A stretch of 64,000 nt of DNA, taken from the NCBI RefSeq assembly GCF_000004195.4, contig NC_030682.2:154410872-154474871 (forward strand). Direction: 5' to 3'. Below, in pieces: positions 38,901 to 50,900 of the stretch (the stretch's first letter is position 1; every line of letters begins with the position of its first letter). The notes beneath the pieces are model-generated. The model made no database searches. It saw only the letters and a list, made by a program, of their open reading frames with translations, and was not told the origin of the DNA. The DNA comes from Xenopus tropicalis (lineage: Eukaryota; Chordata; Amphibia; Anura; Pipidae). The translations under genes and the position numbers were made by a program.

Positions 38901-41900
38901 ATGGGGTAATATAGAGTCATATGGGGTAATATGGGGTAACATTGGGTAACATGGAGGCCACTGTGGGCTAGATACCTCAGTAGCAAACCTGGAATTCCTG
39001 CTTTCATTTAGTGGTGTATGAGACTCGAGATGTTTGCAAACGGGGAGTACTTGAGAGTAAGCTCATGGGGCAAGGTGAGCACTTTGTTTCACACACGATT
39101 ACACAGAGTTACACACAGGGTTACACATAGGTTACACACAGGGTTACACACAGGGTTACACACAGGTTAAACAGGGTTACACACAGGTTAAACAGGCTTA
39201 CACACAGGGTTACACACAGGGTTACACACAGGCTTACACACAGGGTTACACACAGGGTTACACACAGGGTTACACACAGGGTTACACACAGGGTTACACA
39301 CAGGGTAGTCAAAAAGCCTCTTCTTGAAAAAGGAATAGTGACTGTTATAGTAGGAGAGAGTTAATATGGGTCCCTAGGCATTTCCCCTGCTCTCTGCTTG
39401 AGTCAGAGTAGGAAAGGGGGTGGATACCAAATGGTTGAGCCCCCCTGGAATTATACATACGTAGGGATGATTCTAAGGGACTGGTTGGCATTTATAGGAA
39501 GAACTACACCATGTATGTGAGGCTGAGTTTGTATCCCGACTTCTACACGGACTCGCACATGTCGGCCATCCCATGCGCTCCGACATCCTGATAGCTGTGA
39601 AGACTTTGCTACTTAAAGGGCAACCTAAAAACCTAAAAGAGATTCACAGTTCTCTGATCCAAGCAATGAATCCCACTCAAGGGCTGAATTTAGAGGTAAG
39701 GAATATCCTTTTGTCTCAAACAATTCTAAATTGATACACCTAAATACAGCAATACTGCGCCCCCCACCTAAATAGAGTGATACTGCTCCCCCCACACCTA
39801 TATAGAATGATATTGTGCCCCCCCACCTAAATAGAGCGACACTGCCCCCCCACACCTAAATAGCGTGATACTGCGCCCCCCCACATCTAAATAGAGCGAT
39901 ACTGTGCCCCCCACACCTAAATAGAGTGATACTGCCCCCCCCACACCTAAATAGAGTGATACTGTGCCCCCACCTAAATAGAGCGATACTGCACCCCCCA
40001 CACCTAAATAGAGTGATACTGCGCCCCCCCACACCTAAGTAGAGTGATACTGCGCCCCCACCACACCTAAATAGAGTAATACTGAGCCCCCCCACTTAAA
40101 TAGAGTGATACTGTGCCCCCCACATCTAAATAGAGTAATACTGAGCCCCCCCCACTTAAATAGAGTGATACTGTGTCCCCCAACACCTAAATAGTGATAC
40201 AGGTCAAATCATCAGATTAAACTTTCATTCAAAACAAAAATAACAAAATATCATGAAATGTTAGAAATAACAGTATTCTCTTGATCCTCCATTAGAGTCC
40301 CCAAATGTATATTGCAAGTTAGTAGAGACCCAAAGGCTCCCACTAGGATCAGTAGAAGAAGTAGATCTGTACCTTCCAGCTAGGATCAGTAGAAGAAGTA
40401 GATCTGTACCTTCCCACTAGGATCAGTAGCAGAAGTAGATCTGTACCTTCCCACTAGGATCAGTAGCAGAAGTAGATCTGTACCTTCCCACTAGGATCAG
40501 TAGCAGAAGTAGATCTGTACCTTCCCACTAGGATCAGTAGCTGTCAGGGGCAGCCACAGGTGAGTGGCTGGCAGGTAGGAGCCTATGTGCAGATAACCCA
40601 GAACTCCCTTAAAGGGCCAGACAGCCAAGTTAGATGAACGAAGGAGTTTTAATGAAAACAAACAGAATGGAAATAAAAGTAATGTACAAGCCTGTGATAA
40701 ATACAGAGTCCGGTAACAAGTGAATCCAAAGGCAGGCAGGGGTCAGTCCAGGCAGTGTTCTAGCAAGTCCGATAATCAGGCAAGGGTCGATTCAGGCAGA
40801 GTTCTATAAGATCCGTTAGTCAGGCAGGGGTCAGTCCGGGCAGAGTTCAAGCAAATCCAGAAAGTCGGGCAGAAGTCAATATCACAAACCAAACAGGAAC
40901 CAGGCAGGGAACATAGGAATCAGGTATCAGAAGTGGCAAGACCAGGCTCAGCGGGAACGATGATCGAGCACTGGGTGTAGTCTGGAGAGGGTTTATATAG
41001 TCTGGTGATTACTAAAGCAACCACACATGTGATGACCAATATAGACAGAGAAACTGGTAGAAAGGCAGAAACGACATTAGGGCAACCGATCCCATGTAGC
41101 TCAAAGAGCCCCCTGTGGCTCAGCAAGTATGTGCACCTAGAGTTCCGCATACAGTCCAGGGTTCGAATCCCTATAGTTCCTGATATTACCCCCCCCCCCC
41201 TTAAAGATCGCCCTACGGGCGATAGCCCAGCCAAACAACAAAATTTTAAACAAATAACATTTATGCATTGAAATAAAGTCATTAAAGGCATTGCAAGGAC
41301 TGGATATGCAAGTGAGAATACTGCAAGGCTCAAAAACATCAGCAGGGAGTGAGCCACCAGGGTCTGGAACCAGAGCCAGAGAGTCGTCAGGGTCAGAAGC
41401 CGAAACAGGAGTGCCGCCAGAGTCAGGAGCCAGGACAGGAGTGCCGCCAAAGTCAGGAGCCGGAGCCAAAGCCAGGACAGGAAAACCGCCAGAGTCAGGA
41501 GCCAGGACAGGAGTGCCGCCAAAGTCAGGAGCCAAAGTCAGGAGCCGGAGCCAAAGCCAGGACAGGAAAACCGCCAGAGTCAGGTGCCAGGACAGGAGTG
41601 CCGCCAAAGTCAGGAGCCGAAGCCAGGACAGGAAAACCGCCAGAGTCAGGAGCCGAAGCCAGGACAAGAGTGCCTCCAAAGTCAGGAGCCAAAGCCAGGA
41701 CAGGAGTGCCGCCAGAGTCAGGAACAGATGCCAGAGAGTCACTAGGGTCATTAATACAAGGAGGGCCACCAGGATCAGGATTTAGAACAGAGAAGTTGCC
41801 AGAATCGGGAACCACAGCGGATGAGACGCCAGGGTCAGGAGCCACAGCGGATGAGACGCCAGGGTCAGGAGCCACAGCGGATGAGACGCCAGGGTCAGGA

Positions 41901-44900
41901 GCCACAGTGGATGAGACGCCAGGGTCAGGAGCCACAGCGGATGAATTACCACACAAAACACCCATTACAGGTGGAGGACCAACATAGACACCCATTACAG
42001 GTGGAGCACCATCATACATACCCACTACAGGTGGAAGGGAGATGCCCAGGAAAGCAACAAGACCACCAGAATCTGCGACAACAGAACTACCAGACCTAGT
42101 AGCAGGGAAGGTAGGCCCGGAAGCAATTTTATCCTCAGAGGCTGGTGGTAGAAGCATTGGCACTGAAGCGAGAGCAGGCACAACCGCTGGCATTGAGGCA
42201 GGAGCAGGCACAATTGCTGGCACAGGAGCTAGCAGGACCACTGGCACGGGAAGGATTGCTGGCACGGGAGCCGTCACGGGCAGAAACGCTGACATGAAGG
42301 CAGGAACTGATGGCTGGAGAACTAGCACAGAGGCAGGAACTGATGGCTGGAGAACTGGCACAGAGGCAGGAACTGATGGCTGGAGAACTGGCACAGAGGC
42401 AGGAACTGATGCAGACATGACTGCTGGCACAGGAGGAGGCAGCCGTCGGGGTGCAGGTACGGAAGCTGGCACTGGCTGGGTAGCAGACACCGGAGCAGGC
42501 ACTGGCTGGGTAGCAGACACCGCAGCAGGCACTGGAACCGGAGACTGGACTGCGGGTAAAGGAACCGGAGACTGGACTGCGGGTAAAGGAACCGGAGACT
42601 GGACTGCGGGTAAAGGAACCGGAGGCTGGACTGCGGGTACAGGAACCGGAGACTGGACTGCGGGTACAGGAACCAGAGACTGGACTGCGGGTACAGGAAC
42701 CGGCAAGCTAATAGCAGGTGCTAGAGCAGGCAGCAGCAGCTTTCGGGGAGCCGGCACAGGAGCAGACAGCTTTCGGGGAGCCGGCACAGCAGCGGAGTCT
42801 GGCACAGCTGCTGGCATTGAGGCAGGAGCAGGCACAATTGCTGGCACAGGAGCTAGCAGGACCACTGGCACGGGAAGGATTGCTGGCACGGGAGCCGTCA
42901 CTGGAGCAGACAGGGAGATAGCTGGCACTGGAGCAGACCAAAGGGTCGCCAGGAACAGAAGCCTGAATCAGAGGGTCATCAGAAGCCGAAGCCAAAGGGT
43001 CGCCAGGAACAGAAACCGAAGCCAAAGGGTCGCCAGGAACAGAAGCCGAAGCCAGAGGGTCGCCAGGAACAGAAGCCGAAGCCAGAGGGTCGCCAGGAAC
43101 AGAAGCCGAAGCCAGAGGGTCGTCAGGAACAGAAGCCGAAGCCAGAGGGTCACCAGGAACAGAAGCCAAAGCCAGAGGGTCGCCAAAGCCAGGAGCCAGA
43201 ACAGGAGTGTCGCCAGAGTCAGGAACCAGAACAGGAGTGTCGCCAGAGTCAGGAGACGAAGCCAGAGGATCATTAACATAAGGTAGGCCACCAAGGTCAG
43301 GATTTAGACAGAGAAGTTGCCAGAATCGAGAGCCACAGCGGATGAGATGCCAGGGTCAGGAGCCACAGCGGATGAGACACCACACAAAACACCCATTACA
43401 GGTGGAGGCCCATCATAGACACCCATTACAGGTGAAGCACCATCAAACACACCGACTACAGGTGAAAGAGAGATGCCCAGGGAAGCAACAAGACCACCAC
43501 TCACTGCAACAGGACTGGCAGAGTCTGCAACAACAGAACCACCAGATCCAGTAGCAGGGAAGGTAGGCCCAGAAGCAATTTTGTCCTCAGAGGCTGGTGG
43601 CACAAGCATTGGCACTGAAGCGAAAACAGGCAGAACCACTGAGACAGAGGCAGGAGCAGCCACAACTGCTGGCACGGGAGCTGGCAGAACCGCTGGCACA
43701 GGAGCCGTTACGGGCAGGACCGCTGGCACAGAAGCTGGAACTGATGGCTGAGAACTGGCACAAGTGAAGGAGCTGGTACAGACAGTACTGCTGGCATGGG
43801 AGGAGGCAGCCGTCGGGGTGCAGGCACAGGAGGAGGCAGCCGTCGGGGTGCAGGCACAGGCTGGGTAGCAGACACCGGAGCAGGCACTGGCTGGAAAGCA
43901 GACACCGGAGCAGGCACTGGCTGGAAAGCAGACATGGGTACAGGAACCGGAGACTGGACTGCGGGTACAGGAACTGGCGGGCTAATAGCAGGTGCTAGAG
44001 CAGGCAGCAGCAGCTAGTATCTGCTCCGGTGCCGGCTGTCCAGCTTCCAGTGTCTGCTCTGGTGCTAGCTATCTCCATGCCTCCTGCTCCAGGGCTTGTT
44101 CCCCGATGGCTGCCCGCTCCTGTGCCAGACTCCGCTCCTGTGCCGGCTTTCAGGGAGCCGGCACAGGAGCGGAGTCTGGCACAGGAGCGGAGTCTGGCAC
44201 AGGAGCGGAGTCTGGCACAGGAGCGGCAGCCATCAGGGAACAAGCCCTGGAGCAGGAGGCATGGAGATAGCTGGCACCGGAGCAGACACTGGAAGCTGGG
44301 CAGCTGGCACCAGAGCAGATACTAGAAGCTGGCCAGTCTGCACTGGAGCAGACAGGGAGATAGCTGGCACTGGAGCAGACAGGGAGATAGCTGGCACTGG
44401 AGCAGACAGGGAGATAGCCGGCACTGGAGCAGACAGGGAGATAGCCGGCACCGGAGCAGACAGGGAGATAGCCGGCACCGGAGCAGACAGGGAGATAGCT
44501 GGCACTGGAGCAGACAGGGAGATAGCCGGCACCGGAGCAGACAGGGAGATAGCTGGCACTGGAGCAGACAGGGAGATAGCCGGCACTGGAGCAGACAGGG
44601 AGATAGCCGGCACTGGAGCAGACAGGGAGATAGCTGGCACTGGAGCAGACAGGGAGATAGCCGGCACTGGAGCAGACAGGGAGATAGCCGGCACTGGAGC
44701 AGACAGGGAGATAGCTGGCACTGGAGCAGACAGGGAGATAGCCGGCACTGGAGCAGACAGGGAGATAGCTGGCACTGGAGCAGACACTGGAAGCTGGGCT
44801 GCAGGAACTTGAGCAAGAGAGAGGTTTTTAATAGACAGACTCATGAACTGGGGTTCAGGTCTGAGAGACTTGAAAACTGTCACAGGTTTGATGTCAGACT

Positions 44901-47900
44901 GCGGAACAGCCAAAGCTGACAGAGGGACAGATACAGACTGAACTGAAGGTAAATGAACAGACATGGGCTTAATGGCAGTTTGAATCTCATCCTCATTGGA
45001 ATCCAAATCTTCCCGATCTTCATAATCAGAAAAATCAGTATAGTCATCTTCACAGTCTGGTTCCTCATCACAAAAATCATAAAAGGAAGGAACAGTTGGC
45101 TGGTGCATATTCAATATATTTAACTTAACAAGCTGTGAATATCTTGGGACTGGAGGGGTAAACAGGAAAGGTTTTACAGAACCAGCAGTCACAGTGGTAC
45201 TTGAAGAAAATAAGTCAGAGGAAACTGGGAATAAATCCCCAGTAAAAGTAGCTTTCAGATAGGACAGAAAAGCACAGGAATTCTCCAAAAAACTGGCCTT
45301 TTCTGCAATGCACCATTCCGCCCATACACGAGCATCTCCCTCTAGGAGATATCGAGCTATACGTCTACTCCTGAAAGAATTAGTGGCTTGTACAAAAAAT
45401 GGAGCAGAACTTAAGTCTTTATATGATAGCAGAAAGGCAGAAAAAGAATCTTCCTCACCTTTGTATTTCTTGAGGGTAGAGAGCCAAGGAGCAGCAGAGA
45501 GTTGTAGTTCAACATCACAGGACATGGAGGAGTTACCAGCAGGCTCCATTTTGTATGGCTTGGTCATTCTGTCACAATCTCCCTGAGGAGACGCCGTGGA
45601 GTACCAGGAAGGTGGGAGCCTGAAGACTGGGTAACCCGCAGTGTAACCATAGATCACAGAACTGGTGTCAGAGGCCATGATGATAGTGAAGAACTTTAAT
45701 ACCTAGTGACGTAACAGTGCAGACAATGGATACACACACTGAATATAGAACGGCAGGCAGAGGCGGAATCCAAAACAGGCAAAAGGTCAGGGCAAGCGGC
45801 AGTCAAGCGAAGTCGAGGACAAAGGTCAAAACCGGGAAATCAAGGCAGAACTAGGAAGGGCACCAGGGAACAGGAACAGGACACGGGAAACTGGAGCTTG
45901 GAACCAGCAAGATAACAAGAATAGACACAGGAACAGGGCAGGAATAGGACACGGGAAACTGGAGCTTGGAACCAGCAAGATAACAAGAATAGACACAGGA
46001 ACAGGGCAGGAATAGGACACGGGAAACTGGAGCTTGGAACCAGCACGAAAACAAGAATAGACACAGGAACAGGGCAGGAATAGGACACGGGAAACTGGAG
46101 CATGGAACCAGCAAGATAACAAGAATAGACACAGGAACAGGGCAGGAATAGGACACGGGAAACTGGAGCATGGAACCAGCAAGATAACAAGAATAGACAC
46201 AGGAACAGGGCAGGAATAGGACACGGGAAACTGGAGCTTGGAACCAGCAAGATAACAAGAATAGACACAGGAACAGGGCAGGAATAGGACACGGGAAACT
46301 GGAGCTTGGAACCAGCAAGATAACAAGAATAGACACAGGAACAGGGCAGGAATAGGACACGGGAAACTGGAGCTTGGAACCAGCACGAAAACAAGAATAG
46401 ACACAGGAACAGGGCAGGAATAGGACACGGGAAACTGGAGCATGGAACCAGCAAGATAACAAGAATAGACACAGGAACAGGGCAGGAATAGGACACGGGA
46501 AACTGGAGCATGGAACCAGCAAGATAACAAGAATAGACACAGGAACAGGGAACACGGAGGCAGGGTCACAGGAAACACTTAATGACCAAGCAAGGGGCAA
46601 TGGTCAGGGAAAGGCTTATAAAGGGTGAAGATTAGGAGATGGGAAACACATGAGGATAATGAGGTGGGCGGAGGAAAAGGAGCAGACAGAGAAGTAGAAG
46701 ACAGAAAATAGAAGAATCAGACAAAGTCAGGCCAAAATGCCTCCCGTGGCTCAAGAGGCAAACGCACGCTGCCAGGAACACCCCAAGTGGTGTTCGAATC
46801 CTCACTGATCCTGACAGTCCCATTGGGTAATGTGATTAAAACCTTCTGTTTGCCCACATCTAATTACCCAGAACAACCAATCAGATGTGTATTTATTTCA
46901 AACAACTGACCAGTATATGCTACCTGCTGATTGGTTGCTATGGGTAACTAGACAAGGTGCAAACTTAAGACCATTTATTACATTGCCCCTATAATAATAA
47001 AGAGGCTACACAATCCCAAAATGTGTAAGATGGGCGAGTTTGGTCACTCATGTATCTGCCCATCGATACCAATCTGCCAGTTCTGTTGGGTTCCAACCAA
47101 TGAGCAGTAACAGTTGTGTGACTTTCCGACCACCAGGTGCCTGAAGATCGGGACTTTGTCTTCTCTTGCCTCCATATCCTGACTGACCTGAGCTGTGCAA
47201 CTAATGAGCTTGTTGTGGAATTAATAGTGATCTTTGTCCAGGTTCCTCCATCGTATTGGTAAGGTTGGCCAGGGCACAGCCTTTCCCATAACTGAGCCCA
47301 TTCCCTTTATCAGCTTAGTCGCTCTTCCCTGTACTTTCTCTATTTCATTACTGCCCCCCTTATATATTTATATATAGTGACCCCCCCTTAACTGCCCCTT
47401 CCCCAGTGTAACCAATCCCAACTGGGCCAGCCTTTCCCCATAACTGAGCCCATTCCCTTTATCAGCTTAGTCGCTCTTCCCTGTACTTTCCCTATTTCAT
47501 TACTGCCCCCCCTTATATATTTATATATAGTGACCCCCCTTAACTGCCCCTTCCCCAGTGTAACCAATCCCAACTGGGCCAGCCTTTCCCCATAACTGAG
47601 CCCATTCCCTTTATCAGCTTAGTCGCTCTTCCCTGTACTTTCTCTATTTCATTACTGCCCCCCTTATATATTTATATATAGTGACCCCCCCTTAACTGCC
47701 CCTTCCCCAGTGTAACCAATCCCAACTGGGCCAGCCTTTCCCCATAACTGAGCCCATTCCCTTTATCAGCTTAGTCGCTCTTCCCTGTACTTTCTCTATT
47801 TCATTACTGCCCCCCCTTATATATTTATATATAGTGACCCCCCCCCCTTAACTGCCCCTTCCCCAGTGTAACCAATCCCAACTGGGCCAGCCTTTCCCCA

Positions 47901-50900
47901 TAACTGAGCCCATTCCCTTTATCAGCTTAGTCGCTCTTCTCTGTACTTTCTCTATTTCATTACTGCCCCCCCCTTATATATTTATATATAGTGACCCCCC
48001 CCTTAACTGCCCCTTCCCCAGTGTAACCAATCCCAACTGGGCCAGCCTTTCCCCATAACTGAGCCCATTCCCTTTATCAGCGTAGTCGCTCTTCCCTGTA
48101 CTTTCTCTATTTCATTACTGCCCCCCCTTATATATTTATATATAGTGACCCCCCCCTTAACTGCCCCTTCCCCAGTGTAACCAATCCCAACTGGGCCAGC
48201 CTTTCCCCATAACTGAGCCCATTCCCTTTATCAGCTTAGTCGCTCTTCCCTGTACTTTCTCTATTTCATTACTGCCCCCCCTTATATATTTATATATAGT
48301 GACCCCCCCCTTAACTGCCCCTTCCCCAGTGTAACCAATCCCAACTGGGCCAGCCTTTCCCCATAACTGAGCTCATTCCCTTTATCAGCTTAGTCGCTCT
48401 TCTCTGTACTTTCTCTATTTCATTACTGCCCCCCCTTACAGTATATATTTATATATAGTGATCCTACCCCCCCTTAACTGCCCCTTCCCCAGTGTAACCA
48501 ATCCCAACTGGGCCAGCTTTTCCCCATAACTGAGCCCATTCCCTTTATCAGCTTAGTTGCTCCTCTCTGTACTTTCTCTATTTCATTACTGCCCCCCCTT
48601 ATATATTTATATATAGTGACCCCCCCCTTAACTGCCCCTTCCCCAGTGTAACCAATCCCAACTGGGCCAGCCTTTCCCCATAATTGAGCCCATTCCCTTT
48701 ATCAGCTTAGTCACTCTTCTCTGTACTTTCTCTATCTCATTACTGCCCCCCCCTTATATATTTATATATAGTGCCCCCCCCTTAACTGCCCCTTCCCCAG
48801 TGTAACCAATCCCAACTGGGCCAGCCTTTCCCCATAACTGAGCCCATTCCCTTTATCAGCGTAGTTGCTCTTCTCTGTACTTTCTCTATTTCATTACTGC
48901 CCCCCCTTATATATTTATATATAGTGACCCCCCCCCTTATATATTTATATATAGTGCCCCCCCTTAACTGCCCCCCCCCCCCCCAGTGTAACCAATCCCA
49001 ACTGGGCCAGCCTTTCCCCATAACTGAGCCCATTCCCTTTATCAGCTTAGTCGCTCTTCTCTGTACTTTCTCTATTTCATTACTGCCCCCCCTTATATAT
49101 TTATATATAGTGACCCCCCCTTATATATTTATATATAGTGCCCCCCCCTTAACTGCCCCCCCCCAGTGTAACCAATCCCAACTGGGCCAGCCTTTCCCCA
49201 TAACTGAGCCCATTCCCTTTATCAGCTTAGTCGCTCTTCCCTGTACTTTCTCTATTTCATTACTGCCCCCCCTTATATATTTATATATAGTGCCCCCCCC
49301 TTAACTGCCCCCCCCCCCAGTGTAACCAATCCCAACTGGGCCAGCCTTTCCCCATAACTGAGCCCATTCCCTTTATCAGCTTAGTCGCTCTTCCCTGTAC
49401 TTTCTCTATTTCATTACTGCCCCCCCTTATATATTTATATATAGTGACCCCCCCTTAACTGCCCCTTCCCCAGTGTAACTAATCCCAACTGGGCCAGCCT
49501 TTCCCCATAACTGAGCCCATTCCCTTTATCAGCTTAGTCGCTCTTCCCTGTACTTTCTCTATTTCATTACTGCCCCCCCTTATATATTTATATATAGTGC
49601 CCCCCCCCTTAACTGCCCCCCCCCCCAGTGTAACCAATCCCAACTGGGCCAGCCTTTCCCCATAACTGAGCCCATTCCCTTTATCAGCTTAGTCGCTCTT
49701 CCCTGTACTTTCTCTATTTCATTACTGCCCCCCCTTATATATTTATATATAGTGACCCCCCCCTTAACTGCCCCTTCCCCAGTGTAACCAATCCCAACTT
49801 GGCACACTGATATCCATGGACGGACTCTCAGGGAATAATATGTCATTCAGTATTATACCAAGAGGCTCCGTGTTGGGCCCGACCCATTTCAGTTCCTATG
49901 GATAAGATTGTAGAGGGGTCAGACAGGAGTGGGGGTACCACTATACATATAGAGCAGGGGGAGTCAGACAGGTGTGGGGGTACCACCATACATATAGAGC
50001 AGGGGGGGGTCAGACAGGTGTGGGGGTACCACCATACATATAGAGTAGGGGGGTCAGACTGGAGGAACACAATGGCACTAGGAGCAAATAAATAGCTGCT
50101 TCTCTCGTTGCTCTCTGCTCCCCCTCGTTTCATGGTTGCTCCATGAAGGCCCCATCTAGAATATGCTGTTCAGTTTTGGTCTCCAGTGCTCAAACGGGAC
50201 ATTATTGAGTTAGAGAGGGTCCAGAGAAGGGCAACTAAGTTGGTAAAGGGTATGGGAAGTCTCAGTTATGAAGAAAGACTGGCCAAGTTGGGTCTGTTTA
50301 CACTGGAGAAGAGGCGCTTAAGAGGTGACATGATAACTATGTATAAATATATAAGGGGAGCATATAATAACCTCTCTAATGTTTTATTTACCAGTAGGGC
50401 CTTCCAACGGACACGAGGGCACCCACTTTGTTTAGAAGAAGGGAGGTTCCATTTAAACATTCGGAAAGGATTTTTTACAGTGAGAGCTGTGAAGTTCTGG
50501 AATTCCCTCCCCGAATCAGTCGTACTGGCTGATACATTATATAACTTTAAGAAGGGGCTGGATGGATTCTTAGCAAGTGAGGGAATACAGGGTTATGGGA
50601 GATAGCTCTTAGTACTAGTTGATCCAGGGACTGGTCCGATTGCCATCTTGGAGTCAGGAAGGAATTTTTTCCCCTCTGCGGCAAATTAGAGAGGCTTCAG
50701 ATGGGGTTTTTTGCCTTCCTCTGGATCAACTAGTAGTTAGGCAGGTTATATATAGGCATTATGGTTGAACTTGATGGACGTATGTCTTTTTTCAACCCAA
50801 CTTACTATGTTACTTTACTCTGCAGAGCTGGGTAACTCTTTCTCTGATTGGCTTTGCAGGGGGCAAATGCCGGTGTTTTTCAAGAAGATTGGGGTGCATG

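Larger units (their letters stand above)
40542..46816 (-). mobile_element. Gypsy-type LTR element without pol, two unlike LTRs
   Basis: Minus-strand order: LTR (46816-45570, ends TGTCAGG and GTGACA), a short primer-binding region GAATGACCAAGCC, a gag-like ORF, about 2.9 kb of tandem repeats with Pro/Ala/Val/Ser-rich reading frames, a polypurine tract (TTTAAG plus a G run, 41189-41205), then a second LTR (41188-40542, ending CCCCTGACA). No protease, reverse transcriptase or integrase motif is present, so the copy is non-autonomous. The LTRs share layout but not sequence. Left and right flanks show no clear target duplication. It occupies most of intron 12, antisense to the host gene. Confidence 0.8.

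Noticed and set aside
39095..39305. Telomere-like array (GGGTTA)
   Set aside because: The unit is GGGTTACACACA, not TTAGGG; a 12-bp intronic minisatellite.
41110..41175. tRNA gene
   Set aside because: Has A and B box-like motifs but I cannot form acceptor or anticodon stems, and it is part of an LTR end. Kept only as a finding on antisense pol III-like boxes.
46738..46806. tRNA gene or SINE head
   Set aside because: Same reason; it coincides with the end of the upstream LTR.
47242..47247. GTTCCT as exon 13 donor
   Set aside because: Would end the exon in phase 0, incompatible with exon 14; the stronger GTAAGG at 47259 fits the phase.
50828..50859. Alternative acceptor of exon 14 after CTCTGCAG (50826)
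   Set aside because: It would add about 34 bases and shift the phase relative to exon 13; the AG at 50859 fits. It may be used in minor forms.
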